This document shows, in pieces, positions 17,510 to 25,654 of a stretch of DNA of 64,000 bases. Position 1 is the first letter of the stretch; each line of letters starts with the position of its first letter. The stretch comes from Nocardioides sp. HDW12B (lineage in GTDB: Bacteria; Actinomycetota; Actinomycetes; Propionibacteriales; Nocardioidaceae), in the NCBI RefSeq assembly GCF_011299595.1, contig NZ_CP049867.1:1488001-1552000 (forward strand). The letters are read 5' to 3'. A program made the translations under genes and the position numbers. Under the pieces are notes generated by a model that was given only the letters and a program-made list of their open reading frames with translations, had not been told where the DNA came from and ran no database searches.

Positions 17510-19144
17510 TCAGGGGGCGACGAGACGCAGGGCGTAGTCGAAGCGACGGTTCTCGTCGCGGGAGAAGCCCTGGCAGGCGAACGGACCGCGGACCCGGCAG
17601 CGGTAGTCACGCCCGGCGTTGACCAGGGTGACGTCCACGGCGGTCGTGTCGCCGGTGGCGAAGGGCACCCGGATCTTGCCGTTGCCGTCGCGGTTCAGGG
17701 TCAGGTCACGGGTGACGACCTGCCCGCCGTAGAGGCGACGGGTCACGTTGACCTGGAGCTCCGCGGGCAGGCTCGGGGCGTTGACGACGACGCGCAGGTC
17801 GGTGCCCGGGCGCAGCGTCCCCGAGGGGCGCGCCTCGATGGTGGCAGCGGCGAGGTGGTCGATCGTCTCGCTGCCGGTGACGGGGGAGGCGACGGTCACG
17901 GTGCGGGCGGCGGGCGCCGAGGGGTAGACCGCGCCCTCCTCGTATGAGGTCGCAGGTGACCGGTTGGCGGTCGCGAAGTCGGCGACGAGCTCGGGGAAGC
18001 TGCCGCCGCGGGCGGTGACGGCCTGGGCCAGGGCCCGGACCGAGAACGACCCGGCGGAGTCGTCGGTGCGGTCCCAGGCCTGCTTGACCAGGACCGGCAG
18101 CCCGGTGCCGTTCTCCTCGGGGAACTGCTCAGTGAGGTAGCGCAGCCAGATCCAGTTGCCGTACCAGTTCTCCGCCAGGTCCAGCGGGTCCCCGGGCCAC
18201 GCCAGCGCGCTGTCGTCGAAGTAGTTCCGGTTGTCGTTGACGTCGTCGAAGATCTCGTCCTCGATCCACGTGGACGAGTTCTCCATGAAGAAGCCGTCCT
18301 CGGCGTAGTCGATGCCGAACTGCACGGCGTGGAAGAACTCGTGCGCGGCGGTGACCTCCAGGTTGCCGCGTGAGGTGCCCGGGAACTGGCTGGTGCTGAA
18401 GTCGTCGTCGAGCGCGCAGTAGCTGGTGGAGCGGTAGGCGCTGAGCACCCTCTCGGGGGTGCAGTAGCCGTAGAGACGCTGCGGGTCCGCGCCGATGTCG
18501 CCGAGGTAGACGTCGAAGCGGTTGCGGTAGGCGCCGGGGCCGGTGCCGTCCGCCGGTGGCGCGCTGTAGGTCCCCTGGGTCACGATCCGGCTCCAGACCG
18601 TGTCGAGGACCTGGTGCGTGGTCTCCACCTGGTCGGGGACGCCGTCGGAGTCGCTGTCGGCCGACGGCGGGGCGTCGGCGGTGCGTCGGGCCCAGTGGAC
18701 GCAGAAGTTCGACGAGGGCACCGGGTTGACGACGCAGTCGCTGGTCACGTCCGCGTCGGCGGCGTAGTCGAGGTAGCCGTCGCCACCGCTCGCCGTCGGG
18801 CGGGCGAGGATGCGCTCCGCGACCTCGCGGTCCTCGGGCGCCAGCGCGTCCTGGGCGAGCGCGAGGTCCCGCAGCACGATGCTGGCCTCGCGGCCCTCCG
18901 ATGAGGCGTCCGGTCGCGCGCCGAGACCTCGCGCCTCCGCCAGGGTGCGCGCCGCCGTACGGCGCTCGTCGGCGGACACCGGGCCGCTCGAGCGGTCGAA
19001 CGGGCGGCCGGGCGCGGACGACGAGCCACCGGGCGAGGTCTCGCCGGCGCCGGACGCGCTCGGGGCCGCGCTGAGCAGCGCGGCCAGCGTGGCGACGGCG
19101 GCAGCCGTCGCGGACACGCGACGCAGGGGGAGGGGCAGGCGCAC
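17510..19144 (-). CDS. Secreted MXAN_6640-type putative metalloprotease
   Basis: Predicted exported protein of 544 aa. The GTG at 19142-19144 with GAGGA upstream gives a clean signal peptide (RLPLPLRRVSATAAAVATLA ... AAPSASGA). A zinc-metalloprotease motif HEFFH is at residues 268-272, in the context VTAAHEFFHAVQFGIDY, followed by FFMENSSTWIEDEIFDD. A Ca-binding-like DSDSDGVPD element precedes it near residue 165. The C-terminal third is beta-rich. This matches MXAN_6640-type secreted proteins. It sits between dinG and lexA but is on the minus strand, so linkage to repair is positional only. Confidence 0.8.
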   Translation of the reverse strand: MRLPLPLRRVSATAAAVATLAALLSAAPSASGAGETSPGGSSSAPGRPFDRSSGPVSADERRTAARTLAEARGLGARPDASSEGREASIVLRDLALAQDALAPEDREVAERILARPTASGGDGYLDYAADADVTSDCVVNPVPSSNFCVHWARRTADAPPSADSDSDGVPDQVETTHQVLDTVWSRIVTQGTYSAPPADGTGPGAYRNRFDVYLGDIGADPQRLYGYCTPERVLSAYRSTSYCALDDDFSTSQFPGTSRGNLEVTAAHEFFHAVQFGIDYAEDGFFMENSSTWIEDEIFDDVNDNRNYFDDSALAWPGDPLDLAENWYGNWIWLRYLTEQFPEENGTGLPVLVKQAWDRTDDSAGSFSVRALAQAVTARGGSFPELVADFATANRSPATSYEEGAVYPSAPAARTVTVASPVTGSETIDHLAAATIEARPSGTLRPGTDLRVVVNAPSLPAELQVNVTRRLYGGQVVTRDLTLNRDGNGKIRVPFATGDTTAVDVTLVNAGRDYRCRVRGPFACQGFSRDENRRFDYALRLVAP

Positions 19145-19254
19145 GACGAAGTCCTCTGGAGGATCGGGGAGGGATGGCGACACGGGGCCTGCCACCGGGC
19201 GGGGTGCTCCCATCCTGTGCTGAGCCCCGGCCTGCTGCAACCTGAACGCACCGA

Positions 19255-19284
19255 ACCGCCGGGAGAGGCGATCCTCCCGGCGGT
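19255..19284 (-). terminator. Hairpin terminator after lexA
   Basis: A perfect 11-bp stem (19255-19265 with 19274-19284) and 8-nt loop lie 29 nt past the lexA stop. There is no long T-run, as is usual in high-GC actinobacteria. It separates lexA from the protease gene on the same strand. Confidence 0.6.
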
Positions 19285-19312
19285 CCGGTGACGAGCGGGT
19301 CGCGCGCAGCGC

Positions 19313-20059
19313 TCACATGCGGCGCAGCACCGTGGTGACCTTGCCCAGGATGGTGGCGTGCGTGCCGTCGATCGGCTCGAACGCCTCGTTGTGCGGGAGC
19401 AGCCACACGTGGCCGTCCTTGCGCTGGAAGGTCTTGACCGTCGCCTCGCCGTCGATGAGGGCGGCCACGATCTCGCCGTTCTCGGCGTTCGGCTGCTGGC
19501 GCACGACGACGTAGTCGCCGCTGCAGATGGCGGCGTCGATCATCGAGTCGCCGACGACCTCGAGCAGGAAGAGGGTGCCGTCGCCGACCAGCTCGCGGGG
19601 CAGCGGGAAGACCTCCTCCACGCGCTCCTCGGCCAGGATCGGGCCACCGGCCGCGATGCGACCGACCACCGGGACGTACGTCGGGGTGGGGCGGGCGTCG
19701 TTGATGCCGGTCTCGTCCTGCTCCGAGGGCAGCGACACCGTCAGCGCGCGAGGACGGTTCGGGTCACGCTTGATGAACCCCTTCTCCTCGAGCGTCCGCA
19801 GCTGGTGCGCGACCGACGACGAGCTCGTGAGCCCGACCTTCTCGCCGATCTCCCGCATGCTCGGCGGGTAGCCACGGCTGCTGACCGACTCGTGGATCAC
19901 GGTGAGCACGCGCTGCTGGCGCGGGGTCAGGCCGCTGGCGTCCGGGGGGCCGTCCGGCAGCTCCCGGACCACCGGAGAGGTGCCGGTGGCAGCCTTCCCC
20001 GCTCGTCCGCGGCCGCTGCTCGTGCGCTTGCTGGTGGGGGTGTCCCCGCTCGTGGCCAT
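19313..20059 (-). CDS. lexA: LexA repressor
   Basis: SOS repressor and self-cleaving peptidase of 248 aa. The winged-helix domain spans residues 44-110 ([20 protein letters not shown]..., recognition helix [17 protein letters not shown]). The cleavage site Ala137-Gly138 and the catalytic pair Ser172 (GDSM) and Lys209 (ATVKT) are intact. The first 43 residues are a Ser/Thr/Gly-rich extension. A near-consensus LexA box lies 58 bp upstream, so it represses itself. The divergent LysM gene across 341 bp shares the SOS control region. Confidence 0.96.
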   Translation of the reverse strand: MATSGDTPTSKRTSSGRGRAGKAATGTSPVVRELPDGPPDASGLTPRQQRVLTVIHESVSSRGYPPSMREIGEKVGLTSSSSVAHQLRTLEEKGFIKRDPNRPRALTVSLPSEQDETGINDARPTPTYVPVVGRIAAGGPILAEERVEEVFPLPRELVGDGTLFLLEVVGDSMIDAAICSGDYVVVRQQPNAENGEIVAALIDGEATVKTFQRKDGHVWLLPHNEAFEPIDGTHATILGKVTTVLRRM

Positions 20060-20116
20060 GGTGCTCCCTCTCTGGCGAACTCGTGGTCGGCACGTTAGTC
20101 GTCCCCCTCACCGTCT

Positions 20117-20132
20117 TCAAACATGTGTTCGA
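20117..20132. promoter_or_regulatory. LexA (SOS) box near lexA
   Basis: TCAAAC-ATGT-GTTCGA differs at one position from the actinobacterial LexA consensus TCGAAC-N4-GTTCGA. Its position 58 bp upstream of the lexA start fits autorepression. Confidence 0.8.
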
Positions 20133-20198
20133 ACCGCGCGTGTCGCGTCGTCCGCCATCCGGGCTCCCGGGTCCGGGGTCGCCGACGCCCAGAACTGT

Positions 20199-20214
20199 TC
20201 GCACACCTGTTCGA
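20199..20214. promoter_or_regulatory. LexA-box-like palindrome, middle of region
   Basis: TCGCAC-ACCT-GTTCGA has one mismatch to the LexA consensus. It lies between the lexA-proximal and LysM-proximal sites and could serve either promoter. Confidence 0.6.
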
Positions 20215-20250
20215 CCAAACCCTTGCGCGGGGCTCGCCGCGCCCCTATGG

Positions 20251-20266
20251 TCGAACACAGGTTCGA
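20251..20266. promoter_or_regulatory. Perfect LexA box, first of an abutting pair
   Basis: TCGAAC-ACAG-GTTCGA matches the consensus fully. It directly abuts the next box with no base between them, about 135 bp upstream of the LysM gene. Confidence 0.88.
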
Positions 20267-20282
20267 TCGAACGTCCGTTCGA
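20267..20282. promoter_or_regulatory. Perfect LexA box, second of an abutting pair
   Basis: TCGAAC-GTCC-GTTCGA matches the consensus fully. With the preceding box it forms a 32-bp double site controlling the LysM gene. Confidence 0.88.
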
Positions 20283-20400
20283 CACCGCGCCGGGACCCGC
20301 TCCCGGGGATGTGTCGGGGGGTCTCGTTAGAACCGGGGTCGTGGACGACAGACATCCCGACCGGGCGGCGACCGCCGCCCCTCAGGCGAGGAGGCCCGAG

Positions 20401-20847
20401 ATGAGCACCATGACGATGACCCGCCCCACCCGCTCGACCCGCACCACTCCGGTGGCGCGCGCCGTCCCCGACGCGCGACGTCACCCGGCTGCGCACGGCT
20501 CTCCCTCGACGCGCACCGCTCCGACGGCCCCGCGGGCCGCAGGTGCGCGCTCGGCGCCGGGGGTGCGGCTCACCCGTCGCGGCCGCTGGGTCGTGACTCT
20601 GCTGATCCTCGGGGCGATCCTCGGCCTCTCGCTGGTCGTGAGCTCGGGCTCCGTGGCCACCGGGGAGCGCGGTGCGCCGGCGACCGAGCAGGTCGTGGTC
20701 GAGCAGGGCGACACGCTCTGGGGCATCGCGACCCGCGTCGGCGGCCCCGGCGAGACCCGGTCCGTCATGCTCGAGATCGAGCAGCTCAACCACCTCGACA
20801 GCAGCGTGCTGGTCGAGGGTCAGGTGCTCGCGGTCCCGGCTGCCTGA
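20401..20847 (+). CDS. LysM membrane protein, SOS-controlled cell-division inhibitor-like
   Basis: Membrane-anchored protein of 148 aa. A basic, Thr/Arg/Pro-rich cytoplasmic N-terminus (1-60) is followed by one transmembrane helix (about 62-82) and an extracellular LysM domain (VVVEQGDTLWGIATRVGGPG ... LVEGQVLAVP), which binds peptidoglycan. The ATG at 20401 has a GAGGAGG ribosome site. Divergence from lexA and the LexA boxes match the arrangement of actinobacterial division inhibitors such as DivS and Rv2719c/ChiZ and of YneA in Bacillus. The role of delaying division during DNA damage is inferred from that synteny. Confidence 0.85.
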   Translation: MSTMTMTRPTRSTRTTPVARAVPDARRHPAAHGSPSTRTAPTAPRAAGARSAPGVRLTRRGRWVVTLLILGAILGLSLVVSSGSVATGERGAPATEQVVVEQGDTLWGIATRVGGPGETRSVMLEIEQLNHLDSSVLVEGQVLAVPAA

Positions 20848-21599
20848 CCGGTCGGGTCGGGATGGACGGCGTCGGCCACGCCGGACGCGATCAAGCCCTG
20901 GGCAGCCGTGTAGGTGGCCATGACCGCGACGTCGAGGATCCGTCGAGCCGCGGTGGTCCCGCCGGCTCCCGCGGCCCCTGTGGCCCCGGTGGCGCTGTCG
21001 GGCAGGAGGAACTCCCGGGTGCCGAGCAGACCGTCCGAGACCAGGAACAAGGCAGTGCCCGCGACGACCTGGCGCCGCGCCGCAGCGTCGGCCGGCGGGC
21101 CGATCCGGCTGGCCGTGGCGACCATGCCGCACAGGGCACCCGCGTAGACCAGGACCGGCGTGCGCAGACCGGGGGAGGTGCGCCCGGCGGCCCGGGCGAG
21201 GACCGGTCCGGCGACGAGGAAGGCCGCAGCCGCCAGCCGTGGTCCTCGGGTCGCGGCCGGGTCGAGCGGAGCGGGGCTGCGCAGGCTCGTGAAGCCGACG
21301 ACGTAGGCGCCGTGCGCGGCCAGGAAGCTGCCGAGGCCGGCCAGGAAGGGGCGTTTCCCCCGTCCCAGGAGGGCGACGTCACCGCAGCCGGAGAGCAGCT
21401 GCGCTGCAAGCGTGGCCCGACGGACCGGCAGGCTGCTGCCGCGCGTGGACGCGGCGAAGCCGTGGGCGAGGACGGGCATGAGCAGCGGCTTGGTGGCGCG
21501 ACGGGCGCCTCGCGCACCCAGTCCCGCGAGGGCGGTGTCGACCACGGACAGGGCCAGGTAGGCCCGACGGGTCGGGGGAGGCAGGGGCACGGCACCCAT
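20820..21599 (-). CDS. YhhN-type lysoplasmalogenase family membrane protein
   Basis: Integral membrane protein of 259 aa with about eight hydrophobic segments. Family landmarks are present: TKPLLMPVLAHGF near the N-terminus, LLSGCGDVALL, an AHGAYVVGF segment and SDGLLGTREF with the conserved Asp. Family members hydrolyse lysoplasmalogens or are of unknown specificity. The ATG at 21597-21599 begins the conserved region. Its 3' end overlaps the convergent LysM gene by 28 bp, so the two stops lie inside one another's coding sequence. Confidence 0.78.
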   Translation of the reverse strand: MGAVPLPPPTRRAYLALSVVDTALAGLGARGARRATKPLLMPVLAHGFAASTRGSSLPVRRATLAAQLLSGCGDVALLGRGKRPFLAGLGSFLAAHGAYVVGFTSLRSPAPLDPAATRGPRLAAAAFLVAGPVLARAAGRTSPGLRTPVLVYAGALCGMVATASRIGPPADAAARRQVVAGTALFLVSDGLLGTREFLLPDSATGATGAAGAGGTTAARRILDVAVMATYTAAQGLIASGVADAVHPDPTGQAAGTAST

Positions 21600-21782
21600 C
21601 GTGACGGACCCGGCGGCGACGCGCCCGGGGAACGGCGACGCGCCGATGGCTCGACGAGCACGTCGCGGGAACATCCGGGGGGTGACCAGCGGTTTTACCC
21701 CTGGAGGCCGGCGTCGCCGGCCGCCGACGTCAAGGAAGTCGCGGCGAACGGTTGCACGTCGGGGGCCGCGGGCGTACGGTTC

Positions 21783-21798
21783 CCTACATCTAGTAGTT
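21783..21798. promoter_or_regulatory. NrdR box 1
   Basis: CCTACATCTAGTAGTT contains the 13-bp near-palindrome CTACATCTAGTAG centred at 21790. It pairs with box 2 at a 31-bp centre-to-centre distance, about three helical turns, the arrangement known for NrdR boxes. Confidence 0.75.
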
Positions 21799-21813
21799 AC
21801 AGCGGTGTAGTTC

Positions 21814-21829
21814 TCCACAGATTGTGGTT
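21814..21829. promoter_or_regulatory. NrdR box 2
   Basis: TCCACAGATTGTGGTT contains CCACA-GAT-TGTGG, a perfect interrupted palindrome centred at 21821, 31 bp from the centre of box 1. It lies about 100 bp upstream of nrdR, where the NrdR protein would repress its own operon. Confidence 0.78.
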
Positions 21830-21925
21830 GGTACTCCACAGGCAGTGACCACTTATCCCCACTCACTACACAGGTTCCTCCACAGCGGAGGGCCTGGGAC
21901 GGCTCTCGGGAGGTGATCCGGACCG

Positions 21926-22414
21926 ATGCACTGCCCCTTCTGCCGGCACACCGACACCCGGGTCCTCGACAGCCGTGTCGCCGAGGACGGGGGCGCCATC
22001 CGGCGTCGTCGTACGTGCTCGGAGTGCTCGCGCCGCTTCAGCACCGTCGAGCAGATGCAGCTCGTGGTGGTCAAGCGCTCCGGCGCCACCGAGCCCTTCA
22101 CGCGGGAGAAGGCGATCAGCGGGGTCCGCAAGGCCTGCAAGGGGCGTCCGGTCACCGAGGACGAGCTCGCCGTCCTCGGCCAGTGCGTCGACGAGGCGCT
22201 GCGCGCCGACGGGTGGGCCGAGGTGCCCGCCCACGAGGTCGGCCTGGCCATCCTGCGTCCGCTGCGCGCCCTCGACGAGGTCGCCTACCTCCGCTTCGCC
22301 AGCGTCTACCGCGCCTTCGAGTCCGCCGCGGACTTCGAGGCCGAGATCGCCCTGCTGCGCCTCGACGGCGCCCGGGACGCCGAGCCCGTCCCCGCCCAGC
22401 CCGCGTCGGGCTGA
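21926..22414 (+). CDS. nrdR: Transcriptional repressor NrdR
   Basis: Zinc-ribbon plus ATP-cone repressor of ribonucleotide reductase genes, 162 aa. The zinc ligands are Cys3, Cys6, Cys31 and Cys34. The ATP-cone spans roughly residues 46-136 ([20 protein letters not shown]...), and it senses dATP/ATP. The ATG at 21926 gives the invariant MHCPFC start. It lies 158 nt upstream of nrdJ, with a strong hairpin between them, and downstream of its own boxes. Confidence 0.96.
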   Translation: MHCPFCRHTDTRVLDSRVAEDGGAIRRRRTCSECSRRFSTVEQMQLVVVKRSGATEPFTREKAISGVRKACKGRPVTEDELAVLGQCVDEALRADGWAEVPAHEVGLAILRPLRALDEVAYLRFASVYRAFESAADFEAEIALLRLDGARDAEPVPAQPASG

Positions 22415-22422
22415 CCCCAGAC

Positions 22423-22458
22423 CGCCCGGCACACAGTGGGGAAGCTGTGTGCCGGGCG
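22423..22458. terminator. 14-bp hairpin between nrdR and nrdJ
   Basis: The arms 22423-22436 and 22445-22458 are perfectly complementary, with an 8-nt loop, starting nine bases after the nrdR stop. No T-run follows. It may partly terminate the nrdR transcript or process the nrdR-nrdJ mRNA so that nrdJ is expressed at a different level. Confidence 0.6.
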
Positions 22459-22572
22459 TACCACTTCCCTCGCAGGCTTCCCCTGCAGTCAGCACGACGA
22501 CCGCCCGACCGAGATGTGTCGGAGCAGTCGGCCACCATGGAGAACAGCCCACTCAAGGGAGAGGAAGTCGGC

Positions 22573-25425
22573 ATGACGGAGACGGTGTCCGGACCCGCGA
22601 AGCAGCGGGGCCGCAAGGCGACCGGGATCGCGATCGAGCGCGTGTTCAGCACGGAGGGCGCGCACCCCTACGACGAGGTGACCTGGGAGCGTCGCGACGT
22701 CGTCCAGACGAACTGGAAGACCGGCGAGGCCGTCTTCGAGCAGCGCGGTGTCGAGTACCCGGACTTCTGGTCCGCCAACGCCTCGACCATCGTGACCACG
22801 AAGTACTTCCGCGGCGCGGTCGGCACCGACGTGCGCGAGTGGAGCCTCAAGCAGCTGATCGACCGCGTGGTGAAGACCTACACCAAGGCCGGCGTCGACC
22901 ACGGCTACTTCTCCACCCCCGCCGACGCCGAGGTGTTCGAGCACGAGCTGACCTGGCTGCTGCTGCACCAGTACTTCTCCTTCAACTCCCCGGTCTGGTT
23001 CAACGTCGGGACGCAGTCGCCGCAGCAGGTCTCGGCGTGCTTCATCCTCTCCGTCGACGACTCGATGGACTCGATCCTGAACTGGTACAAGGAGGAGGGC
23101 TTCATCTTCAAGGGCGGCAGCGGCGCCGGCCTCAACCTCTCCCGCATCCGCTCCTCCAAGGAGCTGCTGTCCTCCGGCGGCACCGCCAGCGGCCCGGTCT
23201 CCTTCATGCGCGGCGCGGACGCCTCCGCGGGCACCATCAAGTCCGGCGGCGCGACGCGTCGGGCCGCGAAGATGGTCGTCCTCGACGTCGACCACCCGGA
23301 CATCGAGGAGTTCGTCGAGACCAAGGCGCGCGAGGAGAACAAGATCCGCGCCCTGCGTGACGCCGGCTTCGACATGGACCTGGGCGGTCGCGACATCACC
23401 TCGGTGCAGTACCAGAACGCCAACAACTCGGTCCGCGTCACCGACGAGTTCATGCGCGCCGTCGAGGACGGCACCGACTTCGGGCTGCGCGCCCGCGGCA
23501 CCGGCGAGGTCATCGAGACCGTCGACGCCCGTGAGCTGTTCCGCAAGATCGCGGTCGCGGCGTGGGAGTGCGCCGACCCGGGCCTGCAGTACGACGACAC
23601 GATCAACGACTGGCACACCAACCCCGAGACCGGTCGCATCACCGCGTCGAACCCGTGCTCGGAGTACATGTCGCTCGACAACTCCTCGTGCAACCTGGCG
23701 TCGCTGAACCTGATGAAGTTCCTCTCCGACGACGACACCTTCGACGGCGCGCTCTTCGCGAAGGCCGTCGAGGTCATCATCACCGCGATGGACATCTCCA
23801 TCTGCTTCGCCGACTTCCCGACCGAGTCGATCGGCGACACCACCCGCGACTACCGCCAGCTCGGCATCGGCTACGCCAACCTCGGCGCGCTGCTCATGGC
23901 CATGGGCCTGGGCTACGACTCCGACGGCGGTCGCGCCATGGCGGCGTCGATCACCAGCCTGATGACCGGTACGTCGTACAAGCGCTCGGCCGAGCTCGCC
24001 GCCGTCGTGGGGCCCTACCAGGGCTACGCCCGCAACGCGGCCGCCCACAAGCGGGTCATGCGCAAGCACCAGGCCGCCAACGACGCCGTCCGCAGCGTGC
24101 ACAGCCACGACCGCGACGTGCACGTGCTGGCCACCGACGTGTGGGACAAGGTCGTGAAGCTGGGGGAGCGCAACGGCTACCGCAACGCCCAGGCCTCCGT
24201 GCTGGCGCCGACCGGCACGATCGGCTTCATGATGGACTGCGACACGACCGGCATCGAGCCGGACTTCTCGCTGGTCAAGTTCAAGAAGCTCGTCGGCGGC
24301 GGCTCCATGCAGATCGTCAACCAGACGGTGCCGCGGGCGCTGCGCAAGCTGGGCTACCAGGAGGAACAGGTCGAGGCGATCGTCGAGTACATCGGCGAGC
24401 ACGGCCACGTCATCGACGCCCCCGGCCTGAAGACCGAGCACTACGAGATCTTCGACTGCGCCATGGGCGCCCGCCCGCTGGCCCCGATGGGTCACGTGCG
24501 GATGATGGCGGCGGCGCAGCCGTTCCTGTCCGGTGCGATCTCCAAGACGGTCAACCTGCCGGAGACCGCCACGGTCGAGGAGATCGAGGACGTCTACCTG
24601 CAGTCCTGGAAGCTCGGGCTGAAGGCCACGGCCATCTACCGCGACAACTGCAAGGTGGGTCAGCCGCTGGCCGACGGCAAGGCGAAGGCCAAGGACGCCG
24701 AGCCCGCGGTCGAGGCCACGGTCGTCGAGGTGCACAAGCCGTTCCGCAAGCGTCTGCCGAAGTCGCGCACCTCGCGCACGACGTCCTTCACGGTCGGCGG
24801 CGCCGAGGGCTACATGATCTCCGGCGCCCACCCCGACGGTGAGCTCGGCGAGATCTTCCTCAAGCTCGGCAAGCAGGGCTCGACCCTGGCCGGCGTGATG
24901 GACGCCTTCTCGATCGCGGTCAGCATCGGCCTGCAGTACGGCGTGCCGCTGGAGACCTACGTCTCGAAGTTCACCAACCTGCGCTTCGAGCCGGCCGGCC
25001 TGACCGACGACCCGGACGTGCGGATGTCGCAGTCGATCATGGACTACATCTTCCGTCGTCTGGCTCTCGACTACATGGGCTTCGACGACCGGTCGATGCT
25101 CGGCATCTACTCGGCCGAGGAGCGCCAGCGTCAGCTCGAGACGGGCTCCTACGAGGCCGCGGCCGAGGAGGTCGTCGAGGTCAGCGAGGCGGAGTCGCTC
25201 AAGGAGACCCCGCATGTCGAGGCCGAGCCGACCACGCCGGCGTCGGTCGAGGCCGCCGCGGTCAAGGAGGCGCCGCAGGGTGCCCACACCAGCGCCGAGC
25301 TGATGGAGAAGATCACCGGCACGGCGGTCGACAGCCCGCTCTGCTTCACCTGCGGCACCAAGATGCGCCCCGCCGGCTCGTGCTACGTCTGCGAGGGCTG
25401 CGGCTCGACCAGCGGCTGCAGCTGA
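22573..25425 (+). CDS. nrdJ: Vitamin B12-dependent (class II) ribonucleotide reductase NrdJ
   Basis: Reduces ribonucleotides to deoxyribonucleotides with adenosylcobalamin, 950 aa. The active site includes Cys156 in VSACF (redox pair), the finger-loop NPCSE with Cys362 between Asn360 and Glu364 (thiyl radical), and a C-terminal redox/zinc tail CFTCGTKMRPAGSCYVCEGC. A long Ala/Glu linker precedes the tail. The ATG at 22573 with GGGAGAGGA upstream is chosen; an in-frame ATG at 22537 would add 12 residues. It probably depends on NrdR. No B12 riboswitch is seen, as expected for the B12-using isozyme. Confidence 0.96.
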   Translation: MTETVSGPAKQRGRKATGIAIERVFSTEGAHPYDEVTWERRDVVQTNWKTGEAVFEQRGVEYPDFWSANASTIVTTKYFRGAVGTDVREWSLKQLIDRVVKTYTKAGVDHGYFSTPADAEVFEHELTWLLLHQYFSFNSPVWFNVGTQSPQQVSACFILSVDDSMDSILNWYKEEGFIFKGGSGAGLNLSRIRSSKELLSSGGTASGPVSFMRGADASAGTIKSGGATRRAAKMVVLDVDHPDIEEFVETKAREENKIRALRDAGFDMDLGGRDITSVQYQNANNSVRVTDEFMRAVEDGTDFGLRARGTGEVIETVDARELFRKIAVAAWECADPGLQYDDTINDWHTNPETGRITASNPCSEYMSLDNSSCNLASLNLMKFLSDDDTFDGALFAKAVEVIITAMDISICFADFPTESIGDTTRDYRQLGIGYANLGALLMAMGLGYDSDGGRAMAASITSLMTGTSYKRSAELAAVVGPYQGYARNAAAHKRVMRKHQAANDAVRSVHSHDRDVHVLATDVWDKVVKLGERNGYRNAQASVLAPTGTIGFMMDCDTTGIEPDFSLVKFKKLVGGGSMQIVNQTVPRALRKLGYQEEQVEAIVEYIGEHGHVIDAPGLKTEHYEIFDCAMGARPLAPMGHVRMMAAAQPFLSGAISKTVNLPETATVEEIEDVYLQSWKLGLKATAIYRDNCKVGQPLADGKAKAKDAEPAVEATVVEVHKPFRKRLPKSRTSRTTSFTVGGAEGYMISGAHPDGELGEIFLKLGKQGSTLAGVMDAFSIAVSIGLQYGVPLETYVSKFTNLRFEPAGLTDDPDVRMSQSIMDYIFRRLALDYMGFDDRSMLGIYSAEERQRQLETGSYEAAAEEVVEVSEAESLKETPHVEAEPTTPASVEAAAVKEAPQGAHTSAELMEKITGTAVDSPLCFTCGTKMRPAGSCYVCEGCGSTSGCS

Positions 25426-25431
25426 GCACGA

Positions 25432-25458
25432 CACCGCCCGGCCCCAGACCGGGCGGTG
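25432..25458 (+). terminator. First hairpin after nrdJ
   Basis: A 10-bp perfect stem (25432-25441 with 25449-25458) begins seven bases after the nrdJ stop. It acts with the next hairpin as a likely tandem terminator. Confidence 0.6.
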
Positions 25459-25470
25459 CGCACCACCCGA

Positions 25471-25502
25471 CGACCCCGCGGCTTCTCCCAGCCGCGGGGT
25501 CG
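25471..25502 (+). terminator. Second hairpin after nrdJ
   Basis: A 13-bp perfect stem (25471-25483 with 25490-25502) with a 6-nt loop is followed by TTCG. It is a strong intrinsic-type terminator that isolates nrdJ from the sulfone monooxygenase operon. Confidence 0.75.
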
Positions 25503-25606
25503 TTCGCGTGCGCGCGGTCGCTCCACGTGAGGCGCAGGCGACAGGTGCGGCCTGTCGCCCCTCGGGTTCTCCGAGGGGGCCGGGGCGGAGGGGGCTCGTC
25601 CGGCAT

Positions 25607-25637
25607 GGCAATGTCGACCACTGTTGTAGACATTGCC
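25607..25637. promoter_or_regulatory. 31-bp palindromic operator upstream of sfnG
   Basis: GGCAATGTC at 25607-25615 and GACATTGCC at 25629-25637 are perfect inverted arms. The inner bases also pair with only two mismatches, leaving a 3-bp centre. The site ends 17 bp before the sfnG-like start and probably overlaps its promoter or transcription start. A dedicated dimeric regulator is inferred. Confidence 0.65.
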
Positions 25638-25654
25638 CGACACGAGGAGCCCCC

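Larger units (their letters stand above)
20060..20400. promoter_or_regulatory. Intergenic SOS control region lexA / LysM gene
   Basis: This 341-bp divergent region holds four LexA-box-like palindromes and the promoters of both genes. No open frame with codon bias is present. Confidence 0.75.
21600..21925. promoter_or_regulatory. Intergenic control region upstream of nrdR
   Basis: This 326-bp stretch separates the lysoplasmalogenase and nrdR starts. Its right half is markedly richer in A/T and in CCACA/TGTGG motifs than the flanking coding DNA. It contains the two NrdR boxes at 21783-21829. No open frame with codon bias is visible. Confidence 0.6.

Noticed and set aside
21830-21900. TTATCCCCA and repeated CCACA words as a replication origin
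   Set aside because: Only one weak DnaA-like word, and dnaA, dnaN and recF are not nearby; the region is better explained by NrdR control.
22415-22572. A cobalamin riboswitch in front of nrdJ
   Set aside because: No B12-box is visible, and B12 riboswitches normally control the B12-independent isozyme.
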